Below are positions 17,444 to 25,559 of a stretch of 64,000 nucleotides of DNA, in pieces (the first letter of the stretch is position 1; each line of letters opens with the position of its first letter). The stretch spans positions 124,001-188,000 of the forward strand of contig NZ_JAEULY010000002.1 of the NCBI RefSeq assembly GCF_016793595.1, read 5' to 3'. The notes below the pieces were generated by a model. It did not search any database, had not been told where the DNA came from, and saw only the letters and a program-made list of their open reading frames with translations. Made by a program: the position numbers and the translations under genes. This stretch comes from Phreatobacter sp. GTDB lineage: Bacteria; Pseudomonadota; Alphaproteobacteria; Rhizobiales; Phreatobacteraceae.

Positions 17444-17836
17444 TCAGGCGGCTGGCGCCAGCATGATGCTGACGTGAGCCGCCACGACCCGCCAGCCGTC
17501 GGGCGTGCGCATCCAGGTCTGCATCTGCCTGCCGACCTTGCCGGGCGGCATCGAGGGGCGCGTGAACAGCGTCGAGGCGGTCGCCATGTCCTGCCCGTAG
17601 GTGGTGATGACGGTGCGCTCCAGCGTCCGCTCGAGGCCGACCGGTGAGCGCCCGGCGCGGAAGGCGGCGATCTCGCCGAAGCCGTAGAGGTTTTCCGTCA
17701 CGCCGTAGCGGATCGTATGTTCCGAGGACCAGAACAGCGCGTCGAGGGCGGCGACGTCGTTGGTGGTCAACGCCTTTTCGTAGGTCGCGAAGACGGCCGC
17801 GACCTCGGCATGGACGGCGGGATCGTTGATGATCAC
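17444..17836 (-). CDS. AtzH/HpxZ-like protein (DUF3225, SnoaL fold)
   Basis: 130 residues, SnoaL-like fold. Tyr19 (FATYEKAL) and Arg43 (HTIRYGV) are 24 residues apart, the same spacing as the Tyr22/Arg46 pair reported as needed for catalysis in AtzH of Pseudomonas sp. ADP. AtzH is thought to act as an amidase turning 1,3-dicarboxyurea into allophanate; the Klebsiella homologue HpxZ belongs to oxalurate/purine breakdown. It lies 80 bp after the amidase gene. No atzD or atzF is nearby, so cyanuric acid is not the obvious substrate. Confidence 0.85.
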   Translation of the reverse strand: MIINDPAVHAEVAAVFATYEKALTTNDVAALDALFWSSEHTIRYGVTENLYGFGEIAAFRAGRSPVGLERTLERTVITTYGQDMATASTLFTRPSMPPGKVGRQMQTWMRTPDGWRVVAAHVSIMLAPAA

Positions 17837-17916
17837 GGCAGGATACCTTTCGGGATGGATGTGTCGGGTTCGGAGCCTGGCAGGGACGGCGGGAAGAAGG
17901 CCCGGTCGCTGGCCCG

Positions 17917-19314
17917 TCAGCCGAGCGCCGCCACCCTGGCCGAGGCGATCCCGGCGCTTTCGAGATGGCCCGCCACACGGACGGCAATGTCCTCCCGCCA
18001 GGGCGGGGCGATGACCTGAACGCCGATGGGCAGGGGCGAGGCTTTCGTCCAGACTGGCACGGCCATGACCGGCAGGCCGATGAACGAGAAGGGCTGGGTG
18101 AACAGGCCGAGATTGGCGCGGACCGGCACCTGTTGGCCATCCAGCTCGAAGGTCTTGCTGCCGAGTTCGGGGGCGATGGTCGGCGTTGCCGGTGCGAGAA
18201 TCACGTCGACGCTCTCGAACAGCTTCAGCACGGCGTCCCGGTACTTTCGCCGGATGCGCTGGGCCAGCGCGACATAGGAAGCCGGCAGCAGCGCGCCCGC
18301 CATCAGGCGCGTGCGCGTGTCGGGGTCGAAATCGGCGGCGCGCGTTTTCAGGCGCTCGAGATGGAGGTGACCGCCCTCGGCCATGGTGATCAGGAAGGCG
18401 GCGGCGCGCGCCTCGTTGACATGCGGTATCTCGATCTCGGCCGCTCCGAGGGCTTTCGCGACGGTGGCGACCGCTTCGGTCGCGGATTCCGTCTGCATGC
18501 GGTCGAAATAGCCGGTCGCGCGGGCGACCCTCAGCCCACCGATACCGGAGCCGACATGACGCATCAGCGGCTCAGCCGGCAGGTCGCGGCAGGCGGGGTC
18601 TTCCGGGTCGTGGCCGCGCATCGCGTCGTAGAAGGCCGCGCAATCGGCCGTGGAGCGGGCGAGCGGCCCGAGATGGTCGAGTGTGCCGACGAAGGGGAAC
18701 GAACCGGCCTTGGACAGGCGGCCATAGGTCGGCTTCAGCCCGAACAGGCCGCAGAGCGAGGCCGGCACGCGGATCGAGCCGTTGGTGTCGGAACCGAGCG
18801 TCACCGGCGCGAGACCGGCGGCGGCGGCCGCGCCCGACCCACCGGACGAGCCGCCGGTCATGCGCGAGAGGTCGTGCGGGTTGCGCGAGGGTCCGTCATG
18901 GGCGTTCTCGCCGGTGAAGTCATAGGCATATTCGCCCATGTTGAGCGCGCCGAGCAGCACGGCATCCGCCGCCTTGAGCTTGCGGATCAGGAAGGCGTCG
19001 CGGCTGGCCGGCGGATGGCCGCGGTTGATCTTCGATCCGGCCAGTGTCGGCAGGCCCTCGACATCGAACAGGTTCTTCACCGCATAGGGCACGCCGGCGA
19101 GCGCCCCCAACGGCGCGCCCGCCTTGCGCCGGGCATCGACCGCATCGGCTTCTGCCAGTGCGCGCGCCCTGGTGACGGCGGTGAAGGCGCCCACCTTGCC
19201 GTCGAGCCTGTCGATACGGGCGATGTGAGCTTCGGCGACCGCACGCGCCGTGATGGCGCCGGAGCGCACGCGTTCCGCGATGATGGTGGCGGTGAGCGAG
19301 GTCGGATCGGTCAT
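17917..19314 (-). CDS. atzE: AtzE/HpxY-family amidase-signature hydrolase
   Basis: 465 residues. Amidase-signature triad: Lys80 ([10 protein letters not shown]), cis-Ser156 in [11 protein letters not shown], nucleophile Ser180 in [11 protein letters not shown]. It is flanked by its small AtzG-like partner (1-nt gap) and by an AtzH-like gene, the conserved trio found in many Proteobacteria. In Pseudomonas the AtzE-AtzG complex removes the amide from 1-carboxybiuret; in Klebsiella the equivalent hpxXY acts in oxalurate use. The exact substrate here is open; a nitrogen-scavenging role is inferred. Confidence 0.88.
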   Translation of the reverse strand: MTDPTSLTATIIAERVRSGAITARAVAEAHIARIDRLDGKVGAFTAVTRARALAEADAVDARRKAGAPLGALAGVPYAVKNLFDVEGLPTLAGSKINRGHPPASRDAFLIRKLKAADAVLLGALNMGEYAYDFTGENAHDGPSRNPHDLSRMTGGSSGGSGAAAAAGLAPVTLGSDTNGSIRVPASLCGLFGLKPTYGRLSKAGSFPFVGTLDHLGPLARSTADCAAFYDAMRGHDPEDPACRDLPAEPLMRHVGSGIGGLRVARATGYFDRMQTESATEAVATVAKALGAAEIEIPHVNEARAAAFLITMAEGGHLHLERLKTRAADFDPDTRTRLMAGALLPASYVALAQRIRRKYRDAVLKLFESVDVILAPATPTIAPELGSKTFELDGQQVPVRANLGLFTQPFSFIGLPVMAVPVWTKASPLPIGVQVIAPPWREDIAVRVAGHLESAGIASARVAALG

Positions 19315-19315
19315 G

Positions 19316-19513
19316 TCACGCCTCGAAGACCGGTGCGGCCTCGTCATGGTCGGCGAGGTCCAATCCCTCGGCGACCCGTGCGAGGCGCAGGGCGATCTGG
19401 AGGTTCAGCACCACGCCAGGGCGATCATCCGCTGCGATATCGAGGCCGAGGACCGGTGCAACTGCGTCGATGATCTTCTCCGCGTCCTCTGCGGCCAGTT
19501 CCTTCGGTGCCAT
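19316..19513 (-). CDS. atzG: AtzG/HpxX-like small subunit (DUF4089)
   Basis: 65 residues. Helical, acidic, with DRPGVVLNLQIALRLARVAE, the DUF4089 core. The start ATG at 19513 follows GGAGG by six bases. In the Pseudomonas system AtzG is an essential stabilising subunit of AtzE, related to GatC. Its stop codon is one base from the AtzE start, so the two proteins should be translated together. First gene of the trio. Confidence 0.87.
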   Translation of the reverse strand: MAPKELAAEDAEKIIDAVAPVLGLDIAADDRPGVVLNLQIALRLARVAEGLDLADHDEAAPVFEA

Positions 19514-19642
19514 CCTGCCCTCCATGCAACACGCGCGGCAGGCGAATCTGCCTATTCGATAGGCAGATCCAGCGCGCAAGCCGGCGATTGCATAAGGATG
19601 AGCAAGTCCGGGGCCAGCCTCCGCCAGCCCGTGGCTGGCCGG

Positions 19643-20890
19643 TCAGGCGCCGCGATAGAGCAGGCGCGCCCGGATCGTGCCGGGGAGATCGCGGATCTGG
19701 TCGAGCACCGCCTCGGCATCCTCGACCGAGCCGTCGGCATCGAGGACGACGTAACCGACCTCGCCATCGGTCTGGTAGTACTGCGCGGCGATATTGATGC
19801 CGCGTCCGGCGAAGACGTCGTTGAGACGGCGCAGCTCGCCGGGCAGGTTGCGCTGCACCTGGATGAAGCGCGTGCCGGCGGGCCGGACGGGCAACTGCAC
19901 CTGGGGGAAGTTCACGGCGCCCCAGGTCGAGCCGATATCGGAATATTCGACGAACTTGCGGGCGACTTCCGCGCCGATCCGCTCCTGCGCCTCCTCGGTG
20001 GAGCCGCCGACATGCGGGGAGAGGATGACGTTCTCCAGCCCCTGCAGCGGCGAGACGAAGGCATCGGCGTTGGACGACGGCTCGACCGGGAATACGTCCA
20101 CGGCGGCGCCGCGCAGATGACCCGATTTCAGGGCGGCGGCGAGCGCCTCGAGGTCGAGGATCGTGCCGCGAGCATTGTTGATGAGATAGGCGCCCTTCTT
20201 CATCGCCGCGATCTCGCGCGCGCCGATCATGCCCTGCGTCGCGGGCGTCTCGGGAAGGTGCAGCGAAACGACATCGGCCCGACCCAGCAGATCGCGGAGG
20301 TCGTCGGCCGGCTCGACATTGCCGTGACGCAGCTTGTCGGTGTGATCGAAATAGATGACCCGCATGCCCATGGCCTCGGCGAGCACGGCGAGCTGCGAGC
20401 CGATATTGCCGTAGCCGACGATGCCCAGCGTCTTGCCGCGGATCTCGTAGCTGTCGACCGCCGACTTGTCCCACGCGCCCTGATGCGCCTTCACCGATTT
20501 CGGGAAGATGCGCCGGAACAGCATGACGATTTCGGCGATGGTCAGTTCGGCGACGCTGCGCGTGTTGGAGAACGGGGCGTTGAAGACCGGGACGCCGGCG
20601 CGATTGGCGGCGACGAGATCGACCTGGTTGGTGCCGACGGAGAAGCAGCCGATGGCGATCAGCCGGTCGGCCGCTTCCAGCACCTTCGGCGTGATCATGG
20701 TGCGGGAGCGGATGCCCAGCAGGTGCACGCCCTTGATCGCCTCGGCGAGCGCCACGCCGTCCAGCGCCTTCGGTAGACGCTCGATATTGGTGTAGCCGGC
20801 CGCGCGCAGAGCGCCGACGGCGGTGTCCGAAATGCCTTCGAGCAGCAGGATGCGGATGCGATCCTTGGGCAGAGACAGCGCAGCGGTCAT
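19643..20890 (-). CDS. serA: D-3-phosphoglycerate dehydrogenase with ACT domain
   Basis: 415 residues, close to the E. coli type (410). N-terminal segment ILLLEGISDTAVGALRAAGY, NAD loop VGYGNIGSQLA, catalytic Arg in NNARGTILD, His in LSPHVGGSTEEAQ, and a C-terminal ACT domain from about residue 340 for serine feedback. It catalyses the first step of serine synthesis. Start chosen at 20890; an open extension to 21019 is low quality. A TTGCTGCATTGCACC sequence on the minus strand at 20979-20993 resembles the PhaR-like motif at the phasin promoter, weakly. Confidence 0.93.
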   Translation of the reverse strand: MTAALSLPKDRIRILLLEGISDTAVGALRAAGYTNIERLPKALDGVALAEAIKGVHLLGIRSRTMITPKVLEAADRLIAIGCFSVGTNQVDLVAANRAGVPVFNAPFSNTRSVAELTIAEIVMLFRRIFPKSVKAHQGAWDKSAVDSYEIRGKTLGIVGYGNIGSQLAVLAEAMGMRVIYFDHTDKLRHGNVEPADDLRDLLGRADVVSLHLPETPATQGMIGAREIAAMKKGAYLINNARGTILDLEALAAALKSGHLRGAAVDVFPVEPSSNADAFVSPLQGLENVILSPHVGGSTEEAQERIGAEVARKFVEYSDIGSTWGAVNFPQVQLPVRPAGTRFIQVQRNLPGELRRLNDVFAGRGINIAAQYYQTDGEVGYVVLDADGSVEDAEAVLDQIRDLPGTIRARLLYRGA

Positions 20891-21021
20891 GGCGGCAGCT
20901 TCCGGCAGGCGAGAGATGGGCGAGGGCAGGCCAATGACAGGAAGCCGGACGCCCCGCAAGAGCCGTATGGATGCACTGGGTGCAATGCAGCAACTGCGCG
21001 GTGCTGCCAACGCGCTCAAAG

Positions 21022-21054
21022 CGAAAGGGCCGCCTCTGTGAGACGGCCCTTTCG
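21022..21054. terminator. bidirectional terminator between merR gene and serA
   Basis: Perfect 11-bp stem cgaaagggccg / cggccctttcg with an 11-nt loop. It lies 40 bp downstream of the minus-strand MerR gene and upstream of serA, so it insulates serA from the MerR transcript. Confidence 0.75.
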
Positions 21055-21092
21055 GTGGAGGCGCAAGCCGGCGGGGGCCGGCGGCTGCGAAT

Positions 21093-21554
21093 TCAGCGAT
21101 TGCGCTCGATCATCTGCGACAGCGTGTCGTGGGTGCGGCGCAGTTCGGTGATGGCTTCCTCGATCTCGCGCTTCTGCTGCTCGAGATGCGCGATCTGCTC
21201 CAGGCACTTCTCGCGCGACAGTTTCAGCTGCTGGTCCGGTCCGGCGTCGTGACGCTCGTGCGCCTCGACCATCTCGGAAATCTCGGCGAGCGTGAAACCG
21301 AGGCGCTTGCCCTTGAGGATGAGTTGCAGACGGACGCGGTCGGTCGCGCTGTAGAGGCGGGCAAGACCCTCGCGCCGCGGCGAGAGCAGGCCCTTGTCCT
21401 CGTAGAAGCGCAGGGCACGAAGCGTCACGTCGAACTCGCGCGCGAGATCTCCGATCGTATAGACGGCCGGACCGGCCTTGGCCGCTTCCGCGTCGTCTTC
21501 GATCCAAAAGACGTCGTCGTCGTTATTGCGAGTCATGAATGCCTTCCGTTCCAT
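21093..21554 (-). CDS. MerR family transcriptional regulator
   Basis: 153 residues from the ATG at 21554 (GGAG six bases upstream); ATGs at 21566 and 21536 are alternatives. N-terminal winged-helix domain YTIGDLAREFDVTLRALRFYEDKGLLSP at about residues 32-60, then a long dimerisation coiled coil (CLEQIAHLEQQKREIEEAI). No Cys-rich metal loop, so it is not a heavy-metal sensor; it resembles MerR regulators of fatty-acid or branched-chain catabolism in Alphaproteobacteria. Its target here is unknown. Confidence 0.88.
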   Translation of the reverse strand: MERKAFMTRNNDDDVFWIEDDAEAAKAGPAVYTIGDLAREFDVTLRALRFYEDKGLLSPRREGLARLYSATDRVRLQLILKGKRLGFTLAEISEMVEAHERHDAGPDQQLKLSREKCLEQIAHLEQQKREIEEAITELRRTHDTLSQMIERNR

Positions 21555-21919
21555 AGTGTGCTCCATCCTCGCGCGCTAGGAAACCTCGTTCTGGGATAGG
21601 AGCCCTATATCGGAAGCTGCCCCCCAGAGGGGAGGGCACTCAGCGTTCCGATACGTTACATACCGTTAGGGGAGGCTCCGTACGGAACAGATGCAAGGTC
21701 GGCGACCGTCGGCGACCATTGTAACAGTGAACCCTCTGAAGCCAAAGTTAACAAAAATCCCGCCCGTTAACGCTCCGTTTACCATGATTGCCAAGATTGG
21801 CATGCGGGACACCCCCATATGCGCGGCTCGGATTCGCGCCGGAGGATGCCCCGGGCGCAGCCTGTGATCCAGCAATGGGCGGTTGCGGCCCGAACCTCGA
21901 CAAGCGTTGCGGATCCGGT
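21555..21919. other. 365-bp intergenic region upstream of PodJ-like gene
   Basis: Divergent promoter region for the MerR and PodJ-like genes. It holds a direct repeat of gtcggcgacc (about 21690-21715), two GTTAAC sites, and a CtrA-like box at 21767-21781. The part from 21782 to 21919 is open in the frame of the next gene, but I read it as leader. Confidence 0.5.
21767..21781 (+). promoter_or_regulatory. CtrA-like box before PodJ-like gene
   Basis: TTAA-CGCTCCG-TTTA: seven of eight conserved positions of TTAA-N7-TTAA, followed by the usual C. It lies about 140 bp before the start codon. CtrA control of podJ is known in Caulobacter. Confidence 0.55.
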
Positions 21920-24900
21920 ATGCGACACACAATCCCCTGGAGTGTGAAGGGCGTCGACCAGGATGCTCGCGAGGCCGCCAAGGAAGCGGCCCGTCGCTCT
22001 GGCATGTCGCTCGGCGAATGGCTCAACTCCGCCATTGCGGAACAGGCCGAGACGGCCGCCCATCAGGAGACCGACACCGGCCTCTCGACGGTCACGCGCC
22101 GCCTCGACAGCATCGCCCAGCGCCTCGACGCCGTGGCGCGGCGCGATCAGGGGCCGGTTCTGCCGCCCGCGACTCTCGCGCGGAACGAGCATGGCGACCT
22201 CGTGCGGGCGCTCGACGCTGTCGCGCGCCTGGCGGAAATTTCCGAGCGGCGATCCGCTGCCGCCATCGAGGCGGTCGAACGGCTGGGTACGCATGTCGCG
22301 CAGCCGCGCGCGGCCGCTCCCCAGCTCTCGCCGGAGCGTTCGGAGGCCCATGCGCGCCTCGACGAGATCGCGCGGTCGATCCGCGACCTCGAATCACCGG
22401 CCGGCCCGCGCGCCGCCGCCCAGCCGGCGCCTCCCGCGCCGCGAGCCTCGGTGCCGCAGCGGGCCCGGGCGATCCATCACGACATCGATGCGACCGTCGC
22501 CGAAATCGCCGCGCGCCAGCGCCAGCTCGATTCGGGCATGACGGCGCCGCCGGTTGCGCCGCCAGCCCCGGTTGCGGCGGCTGCCAGCACCGCCGACCGC
22601 GACCTCGCGCCGCTCGCCGCCAAGCTCGACGCGCTCGGGCGCCAGCTCGACGAGGTGCTGCGCCAGCCGGCGCAGCGCCCGCAGCCGGCGCCGGACCGCT
22701 CCGCCATCGCCGGGGAGATCAGCAAGCTCTCCGCGCGCATCGAAGCCTTCTCCAAGCCCGCCGATGACGGTCTGGAGCGCGAGCTCAAGGTCCTTTCCGG
22801 CCGCATCGAGCAGATGCGCAAGGAAATGTCCGCGCGCGAGGCGAATCAGAGCGAGGCGGCGCTTGCCGAACTGCGCGCCGACATCGCCGCGCTCTCCGAA
22901 CAGCTCGTCGATCTGGCGCCGCGCCGCGTCGTCGAGACGCTGGAGACGGAGATTCATGCCATCGCGGACCGTCTCGACGAGGCGCGGGCGCAGGGCATGT
23001 CCGATGCGCCCTTGCAGAAGCTGGTCGCGGAATTCGAGCGCACCGTCTCGGGGCTGATGCCGGCCGAGGGGATTGCCGAGGAGATTCGGGCCCTGTCGTC
23101 CAGGGTCGACGCGCTCGCCTCAAGAAGCCTCGACACCTCGCTGATCGAGCGCCTGACGCAGGAGACCGCGACGGTCCGGGCCATGCTCGCCGATGCGGCG
23201 ACCCGCGATGCGGTCGATGCCCTGGCGCAGCAGATCGGCGTGCTCGGCCGGCGGGTCGAGGAACTGGCCGTCCCCCGTCATGACAACGGCGCGGAAGCGC
23301 TGGCTTCGGCCATCGAGGCGCGGATCGACGAGATCGCGACGCGGCTCGAGACGGCTTCGCGCGCGCCCGCGCCCGCGGCGGCTGTTGCCGCCACCAGTCC
23401 GGAGCTCGAGGACGCGCTGCGCAAGCTCGCCGACAAGCTCGACGCCAGCCACTCACGCGGCAATGATCCGGCCGCGCTGGCGGAGATCGAGCGGCACATC
23501 CTGTCGCTGGCCGCCAAGATCGACGCATCCGACGCACGCTTCGCCCAGCTCGGCACCATCGAGCGCGGCCTTTCCGATCTGTTCGTCCAGATGGAGGAGA
23601 TGCGCTCCAGCGCGATCGACGCCGCCGAGCGCGCCGCCCGCCAGGCGATGATGCGCGAAGCGGAGACGCGCCGCGACATGGCCGAGCCCGCCGCGCGCCG
23701 GCAGCAGGAATCGGTCGAGGCCGTCCAGAACACTCTCGAACGGGTGGTGAAGCGCATCGCCGAGATCGAGGCTCCGGCCTCGGCGCCCGATCTCGCACCG
23801 GCACAGCCGCTTGCCGCCCAGCCCGCCGCGACGCCGCATGCGGCCGAAACCCGGCGCGCGCCGGCGCCGGCCTCGGTGGTCGCCGAGCGCGCCGCCGCCC
23901 CCATATCGCGCCAGTCCGCGCCGAGCCGCCCGCCCGGCAGCGTTGACCTGCCGCTGGAGCCCGGTTCGGGCGCGCCGCGCCTTCGTCCCCCGGTTCCCGG
24001 TACTTCCGCCGGCGCAGGCACGAAAACGGACTTCATCGCCGCCGCCCGCCGCGCCGCCCAGGCCGCCGCGGCCGAGCCGCCCTCGCGCCAAGACGTGCCG
24101 GAGGCGGAGAAGGCTTCGCTGTTCTCCAGGCTGCGCGGCGCGATGCGCAAGGCGCCGAAGGAAGCGGGCGAGCCGGAAGCGGCCGAACAGACCCCCGAGG
24201 TGCGCCCTGCTCGCAAGGCGCGTGCTGAGGCGGCCGTAGCGGCGCCGGTGGTGCGCGATGCCGCCCCCGAAGTGCTGATCGAGCCGTCCGTCGATGCGCC
24301 GCGTCCGATCGACGAGGCCGATGAGCCGCCGAAAGGGCGTTTTTCCGCCAATCGCAAGACCATCGTGATGGGTATCGCGGCGGCGCTGCTTGTTCTTGCC
24401 GCCGGTCTCTCGACCCTGCCGCGGCTGCGCAGTGCGCCACCGGCCGACGATACGACGCGCTCGATCACCGCCGCCCCTCAGGGGCGCTCGGACGCCGGGG
24501 CTCCCGCGACCGCGGCCGACCAGCCGCGCGCCGTGCCCACCACGAGCTTCGCGCCGGCCTCGGCCACCTCGACGCCCGCCGAATTGCCGCCGCCGGCGGA
24601 ATCGCCCGCGACCGGCGCCCCGGCCAGTTCGCCCGAAACGGCCCCGGAAACCACCGGATCGGTGCAGCGCGCCCAGCCGTCCGGCACGAGCGTCTCGCCG
24701 ACGGGCTGGCAGCCCGTCGACACCCGCACCGGCCGCGTCCTCACGATTCCAGCGCCGCTGCGTGCCGCTGCCGATGCCGGCGATCCCGTCGCGGCCTATG
24801 AGATGGGCACGCGCCATCTCGAGGGCAGGGGCGTCGCCGCCAGCGCGGCCGAGGCCGCCAGATGGTATCAGCGCGCCGCCGACGCCGGCATCCCGCCGGC

Positions 24901-25459
24901 CCAGTACCGGCTCGGCAGTCTCTACGAGAAGGGCACGGGCGTTCTGCGCGACTTCGAGCGCGCCCGCCGTCTCTACGAGCGCGCCGCCGATGCCGGCAAC
25001 GCCAAGGCCATGCACAATCTCGCGGTGATGTTCGCGCAAGGACAGGCGAGCGAGCGGCCGGACTACAGGACGGCGGCACAGTGGTTCCGCAAGGCGGCCG
25101 AGCACGGCGTCAGCGACAGCCAGTACAATCTCGGCATCCTCTACGCCCGTGGCCTCGGCGTCGATCAGAGCATCGCCGAAAGCTACAAGTGGTTCGCGCT
25201 GGCCGCTGCCGGCGGCGATCAGGACGCGGCCAAGAAGCGCGACGAGGTGGCGGCCCGCCTCGACGCCCAGACGCTGGTCGCGGCTCGCCTCGCGGTGCAG
25301 ACCTTCGCGGCGAAGGCGGAGCCCGAGGCGGCGATCCGCGTCGCAGCACCGGCAGGCGGCTGGGGCGATCCGCCGGCTGCCGAGGCGCCGTCGGGCTCCT
25401 CGCCGCCAGCTCAGCCGGTTCGGCCGGCGACCCGCCGGGCGCAATCGCCGTCGCGTTGA
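21920..25459 (+). CDS. podJ: PodJ-like polarity protein: coiled coil, one membrane helix, Sel1 repeats
   Basis: 1,179 residues from the ATG at 21920. It opens with TIPWSVKGVDQDAREAAKEA and MSLGEWLNSAI, a shared N-terminal motif of the Rhizobiales PodJ-like group. Residues about 60-720 are coiled coil; Pro/Ala-rich disorder follows; a membrane helix lies near 811-833 (IVMGIAAALLVLAAGLSTL). The periplasmic part ends in Sel1-like repeats (about 950-1120), for example YEMGTRHLEGRGVAASAAEA. PodJ organises cell poles and division asymmetry. No good Shine-Dalgarno site is seen. The frame is open upstream to 21788; homologue starts favour 21920. Confidence 0.85.
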   Translation: MRHTIPWSVKGVDQDAREAAKEAARRSGMSLGEWLNSAIAEQAETAAHQETDTGLSTVTRRLDSIAQRLDAVARRDQGPVLPPATLARNEHGDLVRALDAVARLAEISERRSAAAIEAVERLGTHVAQPRAAAPQLSPERSEAHARLDEIARSIRDLESPAGPRAAAQPAPPAPRASVPQRARAIHHDIDATVAEIAARQRQLDSGMTAPPVAPPAPVAAAASTADRDLAPLAAKLDALGRQLDEVLRQPAQRPQPAPDRSAIAGEISKLSARIEAFSKPADDGLERELKVLSGRIEQMRKEMSAREANQSEAALAELRADIAALSEQLVDLAPRRVVETLETEIHAIADRLDEARAQGMSDAPLQKLVAEFERTVSGLMPAEGIAEEIRALSSRVDALASRSLDTSLIERLTQETATVRAMLADAATRDAVDALAQQIGVLGRRVEELAVPRHDNGAEALASAIEARIDEIATRLETASRAPAPAAAVAATSPELEDALRKLADKLDASHSRGNDPAALAEIERHILSLAAKIDASDARFAQLGTIERGLSDLFVQMEEMRSSAIDAAERAARQAMMREAETRRDMAEPAARRQQESVEAVQNTLERVVKRIAEIEAPASAPDLAPAQPLAAQPAATPHAAETRRAPAPASVVAERAAAPISRQSAPSRPPGSVDLPLEPGSGAPRLRPPVPGTSAGAGTKTDFIAAARRAAQAAAAEPPSRQDVPEAEKASLFSRLRGAMRKAPKEAGEPEAAEQTPEVRPARKARAEAAVAAPVVRDAAPEVLIEPSVDAPRPIDEADEPPKGRFSANRKTIVMGIAAALLVLAAGLSTLPRLRSAPPADDTTRSITAAPQGRSDAGAPATAADQPRAVPTTSFAPASATSTPAELPPPAESPATGAPASSPETAPETTGSVQRAQPSGTSVSPTGWQPVDTRTGRVLTIPAPLRAAADAGDPVAAYEMGTRHLEGRGVAASAAEAARWYQRAADAGIPPAQYRLGSLYEKGTGVLRDFERARRLYERAADAGNAKAMHNLAVMFAQGQASERPDYRTAAQWFRKAAEHGVSDSQYNLGILYARGLGVDQSIAESYKWFALAAAGGDQDAAKKRDEVAARLDAQTLVAARLAVQTFAAKAEPEAAIRVAAPAGGWGDPPAAEAPSGSSPPAQPVRPATRRAQSPSR

Positions 25460-25502
25460 CGCTACGGACGGTTGAGCTTGCCGCAGCGGCCCGCCGCGAC
25501 GA

Positions 25503-25550
25503 TTGACAGATTCCAAACAGACCCCCTCAATGCCTGAAAATCATTGAGGG
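25503..25550 (+). promoter_or_regulatory. P450 promoter region with 9-bp inverted repeat over the ribosome site
   Basis: TTGACA at 25503-25508 is a perfect -35, but the -10 is poor (around CTCAAT). CCCTCAATG (25524-25532) and CATTGAGGG (25542-25550) form a perfect 9-bp dyad with a 9-nt spacer. The right arm contains the likely GAGGG ribosome site. It could be a TetR-type operator, as CYP102 genes often have, or an RNA hairpin that hides the ribosome site. Confidence 0.55.
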
Positions 25551-25559
25551 AAACGTCTT

